From: Pedobacter sp. Leaf194
Lineage (GTDB): Bacteria; Bacteroidota; Bacteroidia; Sphingobacteriales; Sphingobacteriaceae
Direction: 5' to 3'
DNA: 64,000 bases
Assembly (NCBI RefSeq): GCF_001423945.1
Contig: NZ_LMPU01000008.1
Span: forward strand, 62,001 to 126,000
The position numbers and the translations under genes were made by a program. The notes beneath the pieces are model-generated. The model worked only from the letters and a program-made list of their open reading frames with translations. It was not told the DNA's origin and ran no database searches. Positions within the stretch are counted from its first letter, which is position 1. Each line of letters opens with the position of its first letter. This document shows positions 56,401-64,000 of this stretch, piece after piece.

Positions 56401-57594
56401 AATTCCCTTTTTACGGTCTATAAAATTTAATCCTCCTCCCTCAGTACCTATCCATAGAGCGCCATCTGGTGCAGTGAGAATTGCTCCGACAACAGGAAAA
56501 TTTAATCCCGGGGTCTCTGCTAGCTGTTCGCCGATATTTATAAAATTTGCATTTGTAGGACTGTAAATATTTATTCCCCCTGAGAAAGTACCAAGCCAGA
56601 CATTTCCGGATCTATCTTTCATAATATGCCTAACAGAATTATGACTTATTGTTCTTGAATCGTAGCGATTGTACTTATAGCTGAAAAAATTATTTGTTCT
56701 GGTATCTAAAATGCTGAGGCCCTCCCTGGTGCCTACCCAGAGCTCATTATCTGTTTTAAAATAAATATCACGTATAACATTGGAGAGCAAGCTGTAATTC
56801 TGTCCTTCAGAACTTCTAAAATTCTTGCATTCTGCAGTCCATGGATCATAACAAAAAAGTCCCTCTGATTCGGTACCAATCCAATATTTACCTCCGCTAT
56901 CTTCAGAAATTATTCTTACCATTCCTTTTCGTAGGGTTACGTTTTGCTCAAGGACATCCGGGAGCGGTAAAAAAATTCTTTTTGCAGTATCAAAACACCT
57001 AAGATCATTACCGATACTGACCCACAATAATCCATGTTTATCCTGATAAACAGTTCTGACCTTATTTAAGCCAGAAGCATCATATGGAGACTTTAAATAA
57101 AAAGATTCCGTTTTTAAAGTTTTTGGATTGTATAGCTTCAGACCACCCAAAGTTCCCACCCAAAGATTATTTTTTGTATCCTGAAGCAATGATGTAATAT
57201 AATTATCTAGCTCTTTCTGAAAGCCTCCACTTAATTTTATTCTAGAAAAATTACTTTTTGATCGATTATATACATTTAAACCGTCTGCAGTTCCGATCCA
57301 CAATTGCTCGGCGTTGTCCTCCAACAGGGCATTGATTTTACTGTTGCTTAAGGAAAGTCGATTCCTGTTTTCATGCTTATAAATTGTAAAATCGTAACCA
57401 TCGAACCTATTGAGGCCATCTTCGGTGCCCACCCATATAAAATCACTCTTATCCTGAACCATACAGAATACCGTATTTTGAGAGAGTCCATCATTGATGG
57501 TAAAGTGCTTAAAATATAATTTTGGACTTTGGGCGTAAGCTTTTCCTAAAGTTAAAGAGAAACAAATGGATATCAGAAGCAAAAAATTTCTCAC
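53425..57594 (-). CDS. Hybrid two-component system sensor-regulator (HTCS)
   Basis: This 1389-residue single-protein two-component system has a signal peptide (LISICFSLTLGKAYAQ). About fourteen Reg_prop-type propeller repeats (SDFIWVGTEDGLNRFDGYDF-like, each with W-x-G-T) form the periplasmic sensor, and a Y_Y_Y domain follows (NRYAYKLEGFEDDEWHYVDR). After a transmembrane helix at about residue 800 come HisKA (FFTNISHEIKTPLTLIL) and HATPase (NLLSNALKF, DDGIGIPE, GTGIGLAFTKG). A receiver domain follows (VIVEDNLDVMDF, phosphoacceptor Asp in IISDVMMPEMSG, TKPF). The C-terminal AraC HTH (LGKEVFMSRVTLYRKIKALT, GFTDIDYFRKCFKEQF) completes it. HTCS proteins bind oligosaccharide directly and activate their own PUL, here probably PUL 3. 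Confidence 0.96.
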   Translation of the reverse strand: MRNFLLLISICFSLTLGKAYAQSPKLYFKHFTINDGLSQNTVFCMVQDKSDFIWVGTEDGLNRFDGYDFTIYKHENRNRLSLSNSKINALLEDNAEQLWIGTADGLNVYNRSKSNFSRIKLSGGFQKELDNYITSLLQDTKNNLWVGTLGGLKLYNPKTLKTESFYLKSPYDASGLNKVRTVYQDKHGLLWVSIGNDLRCFDTAKRIFLPLPDVLEQNVTLRKGMVRIISEDSGGKYWIGTESEGLFCYDPWTAECKNFRSSEGQNYSLLSNVIRDIYFKTDNELWVGTREGLSILDTRTNNFFSYKYNRYDSRTISHNSVRHIMKDRSGNVWLGTFSGGINIYSPTNANFINIGEQLAETPGLNFPVVGAILTAPDGALWIGTEGGGLNFIDRKKGIYKTLLQEGKRYNIIKSLLKDRSGKIWLGTFDGLAQYDPDKGIFKDFKFSFPDLRTGNRQVFALAENEKGLWVGTDGKGLVLIDKLGETHVFSKKSKDENSISGNTVFSILSDNDLSLWLGTDKGLNHLSAKGKFIHYEYNPDHISGINNNAVATIFRDSRSVLWLGTKGGGINIFDQISKKFYAITEKDGLANNIVHGIREDNAGNIWVSTNKGLSKVVLRGFALPLTAKMYEIINYNISDGLQSNQFSSNAVAQEPDGELLFGGIGGITTFFPNKIIRNTYKPKVVITELLIKNKPIDLNSSDSPLKSSLETTDEILLTHEQAYISLKFAALNFINPGNNRYAYKLEGFEDDEWHYVDRQRIATYTNLDAGNYIFKVKAANNDGVWNEHVKSLKITILAPWWKTWWAYISYGLIVFLLLYFYYNYSLRNAELKNKLLLESTVREKDKEIYQRKLSFFTNISHEIKTPLTLILAPLENLLDLNTGNNRVQNQLMLMKRNGERLVRLINQLLDFRKFESGSMELHAAEGNMIRFIREVVFAFDSYARHLEIDLKIVSAKKSIRVWFDRDKFEKIMYNLLSNALKFTRPGGNIAIEIQEVLTHDQQSALEIKVIDDGIGIPEKNISKIFDQFTHYDEDGNNRYGTGIGLAFTKGLIELHHGHITVESLESKEGKNGRTCFTITLPIGKTHLKEQEMIPDYKDSENIEAYHLNTEQISQPANEIQQERKEGILLANGAEKPLMVIVEDNLDVMDFLSSHFEVNFRITKCFNGKDGVAKAIELIPDIIISDVMMPEMSGTVLCSTIKQDNRTSHIPIILLTARTPLIYKIEGLETGADDYITKPFSIKVVETRVWNLLESRRLLRERYRKEITLQPTNIAITSPDEVFLDKVMNFIEKNMAETTLNVEELGKEVFMSRVTLYRKIKALTNQTTIEFIRMVRLKKASQFLETGQYGISEVGYLVGFTDIDYFRKCFKEQFNQTPSEFIKKTSANKK

Positions 57595-57645
57595 AGCAGG
57601 ATAGAATTAGGTAATTGAATTTTAAAAATAGCAAATTCATAATTG

Positions 57646-58650
57646 CTAAAGATATTGTAACCGAATATTATCAATTAAGTCATCGAGTTTGGTCACTGAT
57701 AGCTCCATTTGGCCTGAAAAATTAACCATATAAATTACCAGTTCGCCAGACGGATTAACTTCCCACATACTACATCCGGGAAGCATTTGCGAATGCTTCC
57801 TCCAGTCTTTCTGCCCCTTGCAGAGCAAATAAGTTTTTGGTTGCTGGATGACTTTAAAAAGCAACTGTGAATCGGACCAGAAGATTTTCGCCATTAAGGA
57901 TACCCCCGCTGAGGTTTCGACTATTTCTTGTACCATATTAAGCCAGCCTTCTTTAATTCTTACTGGCGTAGGACCATAGTAAACGTTATTTTTGTTTTTA
58001 GCGGGAAGATATTGCTGATAAATCAATTCCTGCTCGATGTGGACCGTTTCTATAAATGGGCTGGTTGCAAAGGCAAGACAAACCTGGCTATTGGCAATCC
58101 CATTTTGCGGCATTGTATAAAATCCATAACCACCGTCTATATGTAAAGAATGAATCATAAAATCAAACTGCTCTTCGAATTCGGTGTGAATTTCATTCAA
58201 CATCTCCCATTTGATTAAATCTTTGGTTCTGAGTAAATGAGAAGGTTTCAGGTTTAAGTTTTTTGTTTTGCTACAATTTTCGCTTGTAGAAACTTTAACG
58301 ATTGCATAAAGCCAACCATCTTGATGTACTGTTAATCGCAGATGAGTAATCACTTCGTTGGAGAAAAGAATAGAAAACGAATCGAGATTTTTCTTGGATG
58401 GATAAAATACGGAACCTCCGTTTGAATTATGATAAAAGGTATGGTAAACGCCAACATTTGGATCATTAAACTGAACGAGAATTAAATCATGCTGAAGAAA
58501 CCGCACAGCTGCCAGAGAAGACATTCTAATTCCCATATCTAAGTTATGCATAATCAAATGAGGACTCAATGCTTGAGAAAATAAAAAAAACAAATCATCA
58601 CATCCGACACACAATTTCGAATTTATCCCAACACCTGCTTTTAACTTCAT
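57646..58650 (-). CDS. GH130-like five-bladed propeller protein (divergent)
   Basis: This 334-residue cytosolic protein (no signal peptide) has the pattern of GH130 mannoside phosphorylases/hydrolases. HLLRTKDLIKWEMLNEI is followed by a strand with YGFYTMPQNGIANSQVCLAF, then VYYGPTPVRIKEGWLNMVQE and PKTYLLC. The N-terminal third is unusual and lacks an obvious family catalytic motif, so specificity or even activity is uncertain. It follows the SDR gene by 45 bases and precedes the HTCS by 51, in the same operon. A cytosolic phosphorylase or lyase-like role in degrading imported oligosaccharides is inference. Confidence 0.6.
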   Translation of the reverse strand: MKLKAGVGINSKLCVGCDDLFFLFSQALSPHLIMHNLDMGIRMSSLAAVRFLQHDLILVQFNDPNVGVYHTFYHNSNGGSVFYPSKKNLDSFSILFSNEVITHLRLTVHQDGWLYAIVKVSTSENCSKTKNLNLKPSHLLRTKDLIKWEMLNEIHTEFEEQFDFMIHSLHIDGGYGFYTMPQNGIANSQVCLAFATSPFIETVHIEQELIYQQYLPAKNKNNVYYGPTPVRIKEGWLNMVQEIVETSAGVSLMAKIFWSDSQLLFKVIQQPKTYLLCKGQKDWRKHSQMLPGCSMWEVNPSGELVIYMVNFSGQMELSVTKLDDLIDNIRLQYL

Positions 58651-58695
58651 TTTGAAAATTTTAAATAGTCCAATTGTGATGAACTTAATGAGTTA

Positions 58696-59511
58696 CTACA
58701 CACCACTGTTAACAAAAAAACCTCCATCAACATTAATTACCGTTCCGGTTACGAAAGAGGAATTGTCACTTAGTAGCCATAACAATGCTCCTGTAATTTC
58801 ATCGGGATGCCCGAACCTTTTAAAAGGTGTTTGTTTAATAACGAGATTTCCTCTTTCTGTATATCCGCCATCCGGATTTGTCAGTAAACCTCTATTTTGA
58901 TCGGTTAAAAAAAAACCTGGAGCGATCGCATTCATTCTGATTCGATCGCCATAGCGATTCGCAAGTTCTACAGCAAACCATTGGGTATAACAATCAATTG
59001 CAGCCTTTCCCATACTGTAGCCCAAAACTTTTGTTATGGCCTTTTTAGCGCTCATTGAGGAAATGTTCACGATGCTTCCTTTTTCTGATTTAGCTATCTC
59101 CTTCCCAAAAACCTGTGTTGGCAGTAAAGTTCCCCATAGATTTAAGTCCATAGCTTTCTGCATTCCTGCAACATTTAACGAAAAAATATCTTCATCAGGC
59201 TTTAAAACTGCTTCTGGAATATTGCCACCAGCACCATTTACAAGCCCATCTATGCGCCCATATTTATCTAATATTTTGTCTTTGACGTTCTCCAGAGAAC
59301 GCTCATCAAGAACATCTGCAATAAGCGCAATCGCCGCTCCTCCAGATGCGGTAATTTCCGCCACTCTTTTTTCTGCTGCATCCTCATTTCTCCCCAGAAC
59401 CCCAACTATTCCGCCTGCCTGTGAAATTGCTTTAATGAAAGAGTAGCCAATAATTCCGGTACCACCTGTTACGATAATAACTTTGTTCCTTAATGAAAAT
59501 TTTTCTGTCAT
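58696..59511 (-). CDS. SDR oxidoreductase, D-mannonate oxidoreductase-like
   Basis: This 271-residue classical short-chain dehydrogenase has the nucleotide-binding TGGTGIIGYSF, a NGAGGN segment, the catalytic Ser in VNISSMSA, the Tyr-x3-Lys in YSMGKAAID and the C-terminal GTVINVDGGFF. The insert PEAVLKPDEDIFSLNVAGMQ and the FFLTDQNRGLLTNPDG stretch match the SDR group that reduces fructuronate/mannonate-type sugar acids in Bacteroidota. In this setting it would process a uronic acid freed from the glycan; exact substrate is inference. It sits 16 bases after the esterase gene. Confidence 0.8.
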   Translation of the reverse strand: MTEKFSLRNKVIIVTGGTGIIGYSFIKAISQAGGIVGVLGRNEDAAEKRVAEITASGGAAIALIADVLDERSLENVKDKILDKYGRIDGLVNGAGGNIPEAVLKPDEDIFSLNVAGMQKAMDLNLWGTLLPTQVFGKEIAKSEKGSIVNISSMSAKKAITKVLGYSMGKAAIDCYTQWFAVELANRYGDRIRMNAIAPGFFLTDQNRGLLTNPDGGYTERGNLVIKQTPFKRFGHPDEITGALLWLLSDNSSFVTGTVINVDGGFFVNSGV

Positions 59512-59527
59512 ATTATTAATTGTTAGT

Positions 59528-60376
59528 TCATAAACCAGTCAACCACTTATCTAAAAGTCCTGGCCATGACTCTGCTGCAGGATTTCCTTTTCGAATACCA
59601 TATCCATGGCCACCCTTAGGTACCACGTGTAATTCAAAGGGAAGTTTCTTATTTCGTAATTCTTGTGAAAATTGAAATGGAATTCCATACTGATCATCAG
59701 AGGCTGCAAAAATAAATACAGGTGGTGTTTCCTCACTAGGCAGCAGTTCTGACATCAATTTCTTATCGCTACCTGTGAGGGAGCCTGGATAAATCAGAAT
59801 TGAAAAATTTGGTCGGCAGGAGATTGAATCAATATTATCTTCTCCTAAGTACGATTTTATCTTAAATCCTGTAGTTGCCTGGGCTGCAAGATTCCCTCCG
59901 GCAGAGAAGCCCATCACACCAATTCTATCAGATTTAAGCTTCCAGTCATACGCATTACTTCTTATCAATCTTACTGCGCGTTGTATATCTTGAAAAGAAC
60001 CCTGATTTTTTAGCGGAACACGATATTCCAAAACAAGGGCAAGATAACCTTTGGCCACCAGCCATTCTGCTATTTCAGTTCCTTCAAGATTTATTGCAAG
60101 GTATTTGTTCCCTCCTCCTGGGCAAATAATGACGGCTGCACCATTGGCATTTTTCAATGGCTTATAAACCCTAAGAATAGGATCGGTGATATTACTGATT
60201 CTTTCGATATTAACCCCGCTCGTATTTGCCTTATATATTTGTGCAGCATGTTTGGCTTCAGTTTCGCCAGGAACTTTGCCAGGCCACAACTGAAGTATTT
60301 TCCCTGTCTGAGCAATTGCTAGGTTAGCACAAAGCACTAAACAAAGGTTTAGATTTACAATGAATTTTCTTTTCAT
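59528..60376 (-). CDS. Exported alpha/beta-hydrolase (acetyl esterase-like)
   Basis: This 282-residue exported hydrolase (signal peptide LCLVLCANLAIAQ) has the oxyanion-hole motif VIICPGGGNKYLAI, the nucleophile Ser in GVMGFSAGGNLAAQ, an acid region at FAASDDQYGIPF and the catalytic His in PKGGHGYGIRKG. The family includes xylan and pectin acetyl esterases and other carbohydrate esterases. It is transcribed between the sialate-esterase-like gene (10 bases) and the SDR gene (16 bases). A second deacetylase for the PUL 3 glycan is the simplest reading. Confidence 0.82.
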   Translation of the reverse strand: MKRKFIVNLNLCLVLCANLAIAQTGKILQLWPGKVPGETEAKHAAQIYKANTSGVNIERISNITDPILRVYKPLKNANGAAVIICPGGGNKYLAINLEGTEIAEWLVAKGYLALVLEYRVPLKNQGSFQDIQRAVRLIRSNAYDWKLKSDRIGVMGFSAGGNLAAQATTGFKIKSYLGEDNIDSISCRPNFSILIYPGSLTGSDKKLMSELLPSEETPPVFIFAASDDQYGIPFQFSQELRNKKLPFELHVVPKGGHGYGIRKGNPAAESWPGLLDKWLTGL

Positions 60377-60386
60377 CCCTTATTAT

Positions 60387-61781
60387 TTACCAATCATCGG
60401 TCCTGAATGATGATGCCGGAATACCATCATTATTAAATAACTCCCCCATTACCCACTCCTTAAATGCGTATCTGACCGAAACTGGTTTTTTCACCTTTTC
60501 ACTGGTTAGTAAAACCTCATTTGCTTTGATTTCTGCTTTTGCCTGATAAAAGACTCTATCTTCTCCTGCTATTTCAAATAATTGCATTTCTTTTCTGTAT
60601 GAGGTCAAATAGGGTGCATAATTAAAACTTACGATCGCTTTATTCCCATCAATTTTTAAAGATTTAAATTCCGGTGATCGAAAATTTATGCCTTTTATAC
60701 CATAGGTATCTCCAAGCGCCCAGTAGCTTAAGCGTTGGGCGAGTTTAGTTTTATCCATAAAATGGATATCATTTTCCATACCTACATCTAACGCACAGAC
60801 CATTCCGGTATTCGCTACGGATTGACTAGTTTTTAATTGGGCTTCCCTGAGCTTGGGTCCGCTTCTGGTTTTATCTGATGAACCAAATGGTGCTATCTGT
60901 ACATAATAAAAAGGAAGTTCTCCGAGCCCCCAGTTCTTTCTCCAGTTTTCAATCATTGATGGGAAAAGCTTTGCGTAGAGGGCTGGTTCATGCCTATTGG
61001 ATTCACCCTGATACCACACGAAACCTTTTATGGAAAACCCTGACAAAGGAGCAATCATGCCATTAAATAAAGTTGTAGCCAACTTATGGGGCGCTTTAAC
61101 CGTATCCAGACTCACCGGAATTAGAGACGGCTTAATGACTTCCAGACTTTCTTTGCTCATCCAGGATTCGATCATAGTTCCTCCGATGCTCGATACAATT
61201 ATACCAACTGGAACATTAAGTTTCTTTTGAAGGATTTGACCAAACTGAAACGCTAAAGCACTAAAATTCCTTGCACTCTCTGAATCCGAAGTTACCCAAT
61301 CGCCCTTTATTTCGAATTCAGGCTTCAGTGACACTGCTCTACCCACTGTAAATAATCTTAAATTTTTATTGTCAGCATTTAAGATGATCTCACTTGAATT
61401 AAGTATTGGTGATGAGTTTCCCCGCAAAGCCATTTCCATATTTGATTGACCTGAACAGAGCCAAACCTCCCCGATTAAAATATTTTTAAGTGTAATTTTT
61501 TCACCATCGCTAATCGATATCCAAAAAGGTCCACCAGCAGCGGGTGTCAAAATTTTAGTTCGCCATAGTCCATCGCTATTTATCTTGGCGCTGTAGGTTT
61601 TATTATCCCAGGAAGTAATGATGGTAAGTTGTGCCCCAGTTTTCCCTTTACCCCAGATGGCTACCTGGCTTTTCTGCTGAAGAACCATATTGTCAGCAAA
61701 AATCCCTGGCATAATGATCTTCGCGCTGCCATTAAAAAAAAAGAACATACCAAATAACACTAAGAAGATTAATCTTGACAT
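60387..61781 (-). CDS. Sialate O-acetylesterase-like SGNH enzyme
   Basis: The start at 61781 is chosen because it gives a typical signal peptide (LIFLVLFGMFFFFNGSAK); an in-frame Met 13 codons upstream at 61820 adds a polar segment. The 464-residue protein has the sialate O-acetylesterase layout. An N-terminal beta region holds MPGIFADNMVLQQKSQVAIW. Block I Ser is in VWLCSGQSNMEMAL, then FVWYQGESNRHEPALY. The C-terminal Asp-x-His is in MENDIHFMDKTKL and is followed by LAQRLSYWALGDTYG. It likely removes O-acetyl groups from the target glycan. It is the first gene of the minus-strand operon running to the HTCS. Confidence 0.87.
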   Translation of the reverse strand: MSRLIFLVLFGMFFFFNGSAKIIMPGIFADNMVLQQKSQVAIWGKGKTGAQLTIITSWDNKTYSAKINSDGLWRTKILTPAAGGPFWISISDGEKITLKNILIGEVWLCSGQSNMEMALRGNSSPILNSSEIILNADNKNLRLFTVGRAVSLKPEFEIKGDWVTSDSESARNFSALAFQFGQILQKKLNVPVGIIVSSIGGTMIESWMSKESLEVIKPSLIPVSLDTVKAPHKLATTLFNGMIAPLSGFSIKGFVWYQGESNRHEPALYAKLFPSMIENWRKNWGLGELPFYYVQIAPFGSSDKTRSGPKLREAQLKTSQSVANTGMVCALDVGMENDIHFMDKTKLAQRLSYWALGDTYGIKGINFRSPEFKSLKIDGNKAIVSFNYAPYLTSYRKEMQLFEIAGEDRVFYQAKAEIKANEVLLTSEKVKKPVSVRYAFKEWVMGELFNNDGIPASSFRTDDW

Positions 61782-62097
61782 AACTTTATTTATAAACGTT
61801 TCTATACTGCTCCCAGTCATTAATTATACAACAGATTTAGAGAGAATTTCGCCCTGCATGCTAAACTGCTCAAGTCAGTAATACTGCTAACTAAATTAGT
61901 TTGAATAATCGAAATAATACATGATGATTATTTCAAAAGCACACTGCATATTGGACAGTTAAGTACTGTTTCGGATCGAGACAGTAAATAATACTTAAAA
62001 GCTGGGGCTACATTAGTCGGGTAACATTGACCCATCTGTCGGGTAAATAAAATCTTGATGTATTGTAATTTTCCCTTCTGAAAACTAAGCAAATTAA
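61782..62097. other. Divergent control region between SASA and GH2 genes
   Basis: About 316 AT-rich bases separate two divergently transcribed glycan genes. They hold a 23-base imperfect palindrome (61964-61986) and a GGGTAACATTGACCC dyad followed by a repeat of GTCGGGTAA (near 62015-62050). TAATTTTC near 62066 is one mismatch from the -7 consensus for the GH2 gene. Confidence 0.45.
61964..61986. promoter_or_regulatory. Putative operator palindrome
   Basis: TACTGTTTCGGATCGAGACAGTA is a 23-base dyad centred at 61975 with one mismatched pair. It lies in the divergent region, 112 bases before the GH2 start and about 185 before the SASA start. The HTCS or another regulator could bind here. Confidence 0.45.
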
Positions 62098-64000
62098 ATG
62101 AGACTAATCTACCCTATACTTTTTTTCCTTACTATTTTTTATGTCGGGTCCGCTGAAGCGCAGAGCAATAAGCAACCCAGAAAACAATTTTCGATAAATG
62201 ATAACTGGAAATTTAAAAAAGGTGGTCATGAATTTGTGCAGACAGCTGGCTTTAATCCCGGAAATTGGGCACGCATCGATCTTCCGCATACCTGGAATGC
62301 ATCGGATCCCTTCACCGATGAGGCCACCTATTACAGAGGGATTAGTTGGTATAGAAAAGAACTCCAGTTAAATCAGCCTGACAAATTCCGGCGCACTTTC
62401 ATCTTTTTTGAAGGATCCAATCAGGTTACTGATGTTTGGATAAATAATAATTTCGTTGGCAGGCACAAAGGCGGATATACGGCATTTAACTTTGACATTA
62501 CCCCTTTTATAAAAACCGATGGCTCCAAGAATGTATTAGCCATTCAGGTAAATAATGCAACTGATTTCACCATTCCACCGCTTTCTGTTGGATATGCAAT
62601 GTACGGGGGAATTTACAGAGATTGTTGGATCATCGAAACTAATGAAGTTCATTTCAGTTTTGCAGATCATGGCTCTACTGGCGTATATATCAACACACCA
62701 AAGGTGAGTAAAGAAAATGCTACCATTAACCTCAGGACTATCATTAAAAATGATTCCCGGGTAAAAAAAATAATTGAAATCATAAACGAGGTTTATGATG
62801 CTGAAGGAAAACTTGTATTAAAGAAAAAAAATACTCAAGGAATAGAAAAAGAAAATTCTTTAGAAATAAATATGGATTTGGGAGGAGTTAAAAGTCCAAA
62901 GCTATGGAGTCCAGACCATCCATATCTATATAAAGTTGTTAGTAAGATCGTTGAAAACGGTCACGTGACTGATGAAATCAATACCCCGTTGGGTTTCAGG
63001 TTTTTTTCATTCAGTACAACGAATGGATTTAGTTTAAACGGAGAAAAATATCAACTCAAGGGAACTAACAGACATCAGGATTTAAAAGGGAAAGGATCTG
63101 CGCTGACTAATGAAGATCATTACCGGGATATGAAGATAATCAAAGGTATGGGCTGTAACTTCCTTAGACTGGCACATTACCCACAGGATCCAGAGGTATT
63201 AAGACTTGCAGATGTGCTTGGACTGCTTATCTGGGAAGAAATTCCAGTGGTCAATAACATTAGTACCCAAAGTGAATTCACCACAAACAGCCAAAATATG
63301 GCCAGGGAAATGATCAGACAACATTACAACCATCCATCTATTATTCTATGGGGATCTATGAATGAAGTTTTATTATGGAGTCCTGGCAATGAACGTATTA
63401 GCACTCAAAATGATACTGCGTATTTAGCAAAAGTAAGAATTTTCCAAAAAACGATGGACAGCACGGTAAGGGCTGAGGACAGCAGCAGATATAGTACGAT
63501 GGCGATGCACATGAGTGAAGACTATGAGAAGTACCATATGGCAGGTATTCCACAGGTAGCAGGATGGAACATATATAATGGTTGGTATAGCGGGAAATTT
63601 GAGGAGTTTGGGACATTATTGGATGAAAAGCATAAAAAGCATCCGAATGAAGTCATTTTCATAAGCGAATACGGAGCCGAAAGTGACAATCAACTCAATG
63701 GAGAAACTGTTCAACGTCTGGATTTTAGCGGAGCCTATCAAAGACTATATCATGAAGCTTATCTCGAGCAGATCAATCAGAGGCCATATTTAGCTGGAAC
63801 AGCAATATGGAATGAATTTGATTTTTCCCAGCCAAATGTTGGTGGAAGCATCTCACATTTAAATCATAAAGGAATGGTTACCTGGGACAGAAAGAAAAAA
63901 GACGTTTATTACCTTTATAAGGCGAACTGGAATCCTGAACCTATGGTATATATTGCTACGCGTGACTGGTTAAAACGAGCAGGTAAAAAAAATAAAACTT
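62098..64000 (+). CDS. GH2-family beta-glycosidase (3' end outside the window)
   Basis: ATG 62098 opens a frame that stays open to the window end (634 codons visible). A signal peptide (YPILFFLTIFYVGSAEAQ) is followed by the GH2 sugar-binding domain (WARIDLPHTWNASDPF, YYRGISWYRKEL, GGYTAFNFDIT). The Ig-like domain runs from about residue 190 to 290. The TIM barrel then begins (LKGTNRHQDLKGKGSALT). The acid/base Glu is in SIILWGSMNEVLL and the nucleophile Glu in VIFISEYGAESD, both intact. The fold and GTNRHQD motif fit beta-galactosidase or beta-glucuronidase-like enzymes. It is exported and divergent from PUL 3, so it probably trims beta-linked side chains of the same glycan. Confidence 0.93.
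   Translation, partial: MRLIYPILFFLTIFYVGSAEAQSNKQPRKQFSINDNWKFKKGGHEFVQTAGFNPGNWARIDLPHTWNASDPFTDEATYYRGISWYRKELQLNQPDKFRRTFIFFEGSNQVTDVWINNNFVGRHKGGYTAFNFDITPFIKTDGSKNVLAIQVNNATDFTIPPLSVGYAMYGGIYRDCWIIETNEVHFSFADHGSTGVYINTPKVSKENATINLRTIIKNDSRVKKIIEIINEVYDAEGKLVLKKKNTQGIEKENSLEINMDLGGVKSPKLWSPDHPYLYKVVSKIVENGHVTDEINTPLGFRFFSFSTTNGFSLNGEKYQLKGTNRHQDLKGKGSALTNEDHYRDMKIIKGMGCNFLRLAHYPQDPEVLRLADVLGLLIWEEIPVVNNISTQSEFTTNSQNMAREMIRQHYNHPSIILWGSMNEVLLWSPGNERISTQNDTAYLAKVRIFQKTMDSTVRAEDSSRYSTMAMHMSEDYEKYHMAGIPQVAGWNIYNGWYSGKFEEFGTLLDEKHKKHPNEVIFISEYGAESDNQLNGETVQRLDFSGAYQRLYHEAYLEQINQRPYLAGTAIWNEFDFSQPNVGGSISHLNHKGMVTWDRKKKDVYYLYKANWNPEPMVYIATRDWLKRAGKKNKT

Noticed and set aside
1..64000. CRISPR array or complete insertion sequence
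   Set aside because: No regular repeat-spacer pattern, transposase gene or terminal inverted repeats were seen.

Overview
The window reads as a chromosome segment of a Bacteroidota bacterium of the Sphingobacteriaceae type (Pedobacter/Mucilaginibacter-like). The evidence is three SusC/SusD pairs with surface lipoproteins, a one-protein hybrid two-component sensor, TAnnTTTG-type promoter elements, few Shine-Dalgarno sequences, moderate to low GC and many glycoside hydrolases. Genus is inference.

1-17.4 kb is housekeeping and accessory: the 3' part of a multi-PAS histidine kinase, a START-like (AHSA1) protein, a tripartite RND efflux operon (TolC, RND pump, adaptor) followed by an AraC regulator, a 2OG-Fe(II) oxygenase, a dienelactone hydrolase with a clan GH-A-like lipoprotein, an Asp-box propeller protein, DUF2147, DoxX, two adjacent DinB proteins and a GlxA-type regulator.

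17.4-19.6 kb looks like a small inserted or decayed island. It holds a gene-poor stretch with an orphan terminator, then a tight gene string: a basic Lys-rich protein with a possible N-terminal helix-turn-helix, a TIR/deoxyribosyltransferase-like protein, an unrecognised small protein, and an HPP-family membrane protein cut off where it runs into the next locus. This module is the least explained part of the window.

19.6-64 kb is a large glycan-utilisation region. PUL 1 (minus strand, 19.6-28.8 kb) has SusC, SusD, an IPT/TIG surface lipoprotein, a GH5 mannanase/cellulase-like lipoprotein and an MGH1/GH63-like hydrolase with a C-terminal F5/8-type domain. An AraC regulator (29.7-30.6 kb) is transcribed away from PUL 2 (plus strand, 31.0-46.1 kb): GH106 alpha-L-rhamnosidase, an arabinose/fucose-isomerase-family enzyme, SusC, SusD, GH78 alpha-L-rhamnosidase and a GH95-like enzyme. 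PUL 3 (minus strand, 46.2-61.8 kb) contains a sialate O-acetylesterase-like protein, an alpha/beta esterase, a mannonate-oxidoreductase-like SDR, a GH130-like protein, a hybrid two-component regulator, an SGNH esterase, SusC, SusD and a fasciclin/CBM-like surface lipoprotein. A GH2 enzyme starts divergently at 62.1 kb and leaves the window. PUL 2 and PUL 3 converge on one shared terminator near 46.13 kb.

Two rhamnosidase families, GH95, GH2, several deacetylases and a uronate-pathway-like reductase suggest an acetylated, rhamnose-containing acidic glycan, such as rhamnogalacturonan I or a gum/exopolysaccharide. PUL 1 looks directed at a different, mannan- or glucan-like substrate. Substrates are inferred from gene content only.
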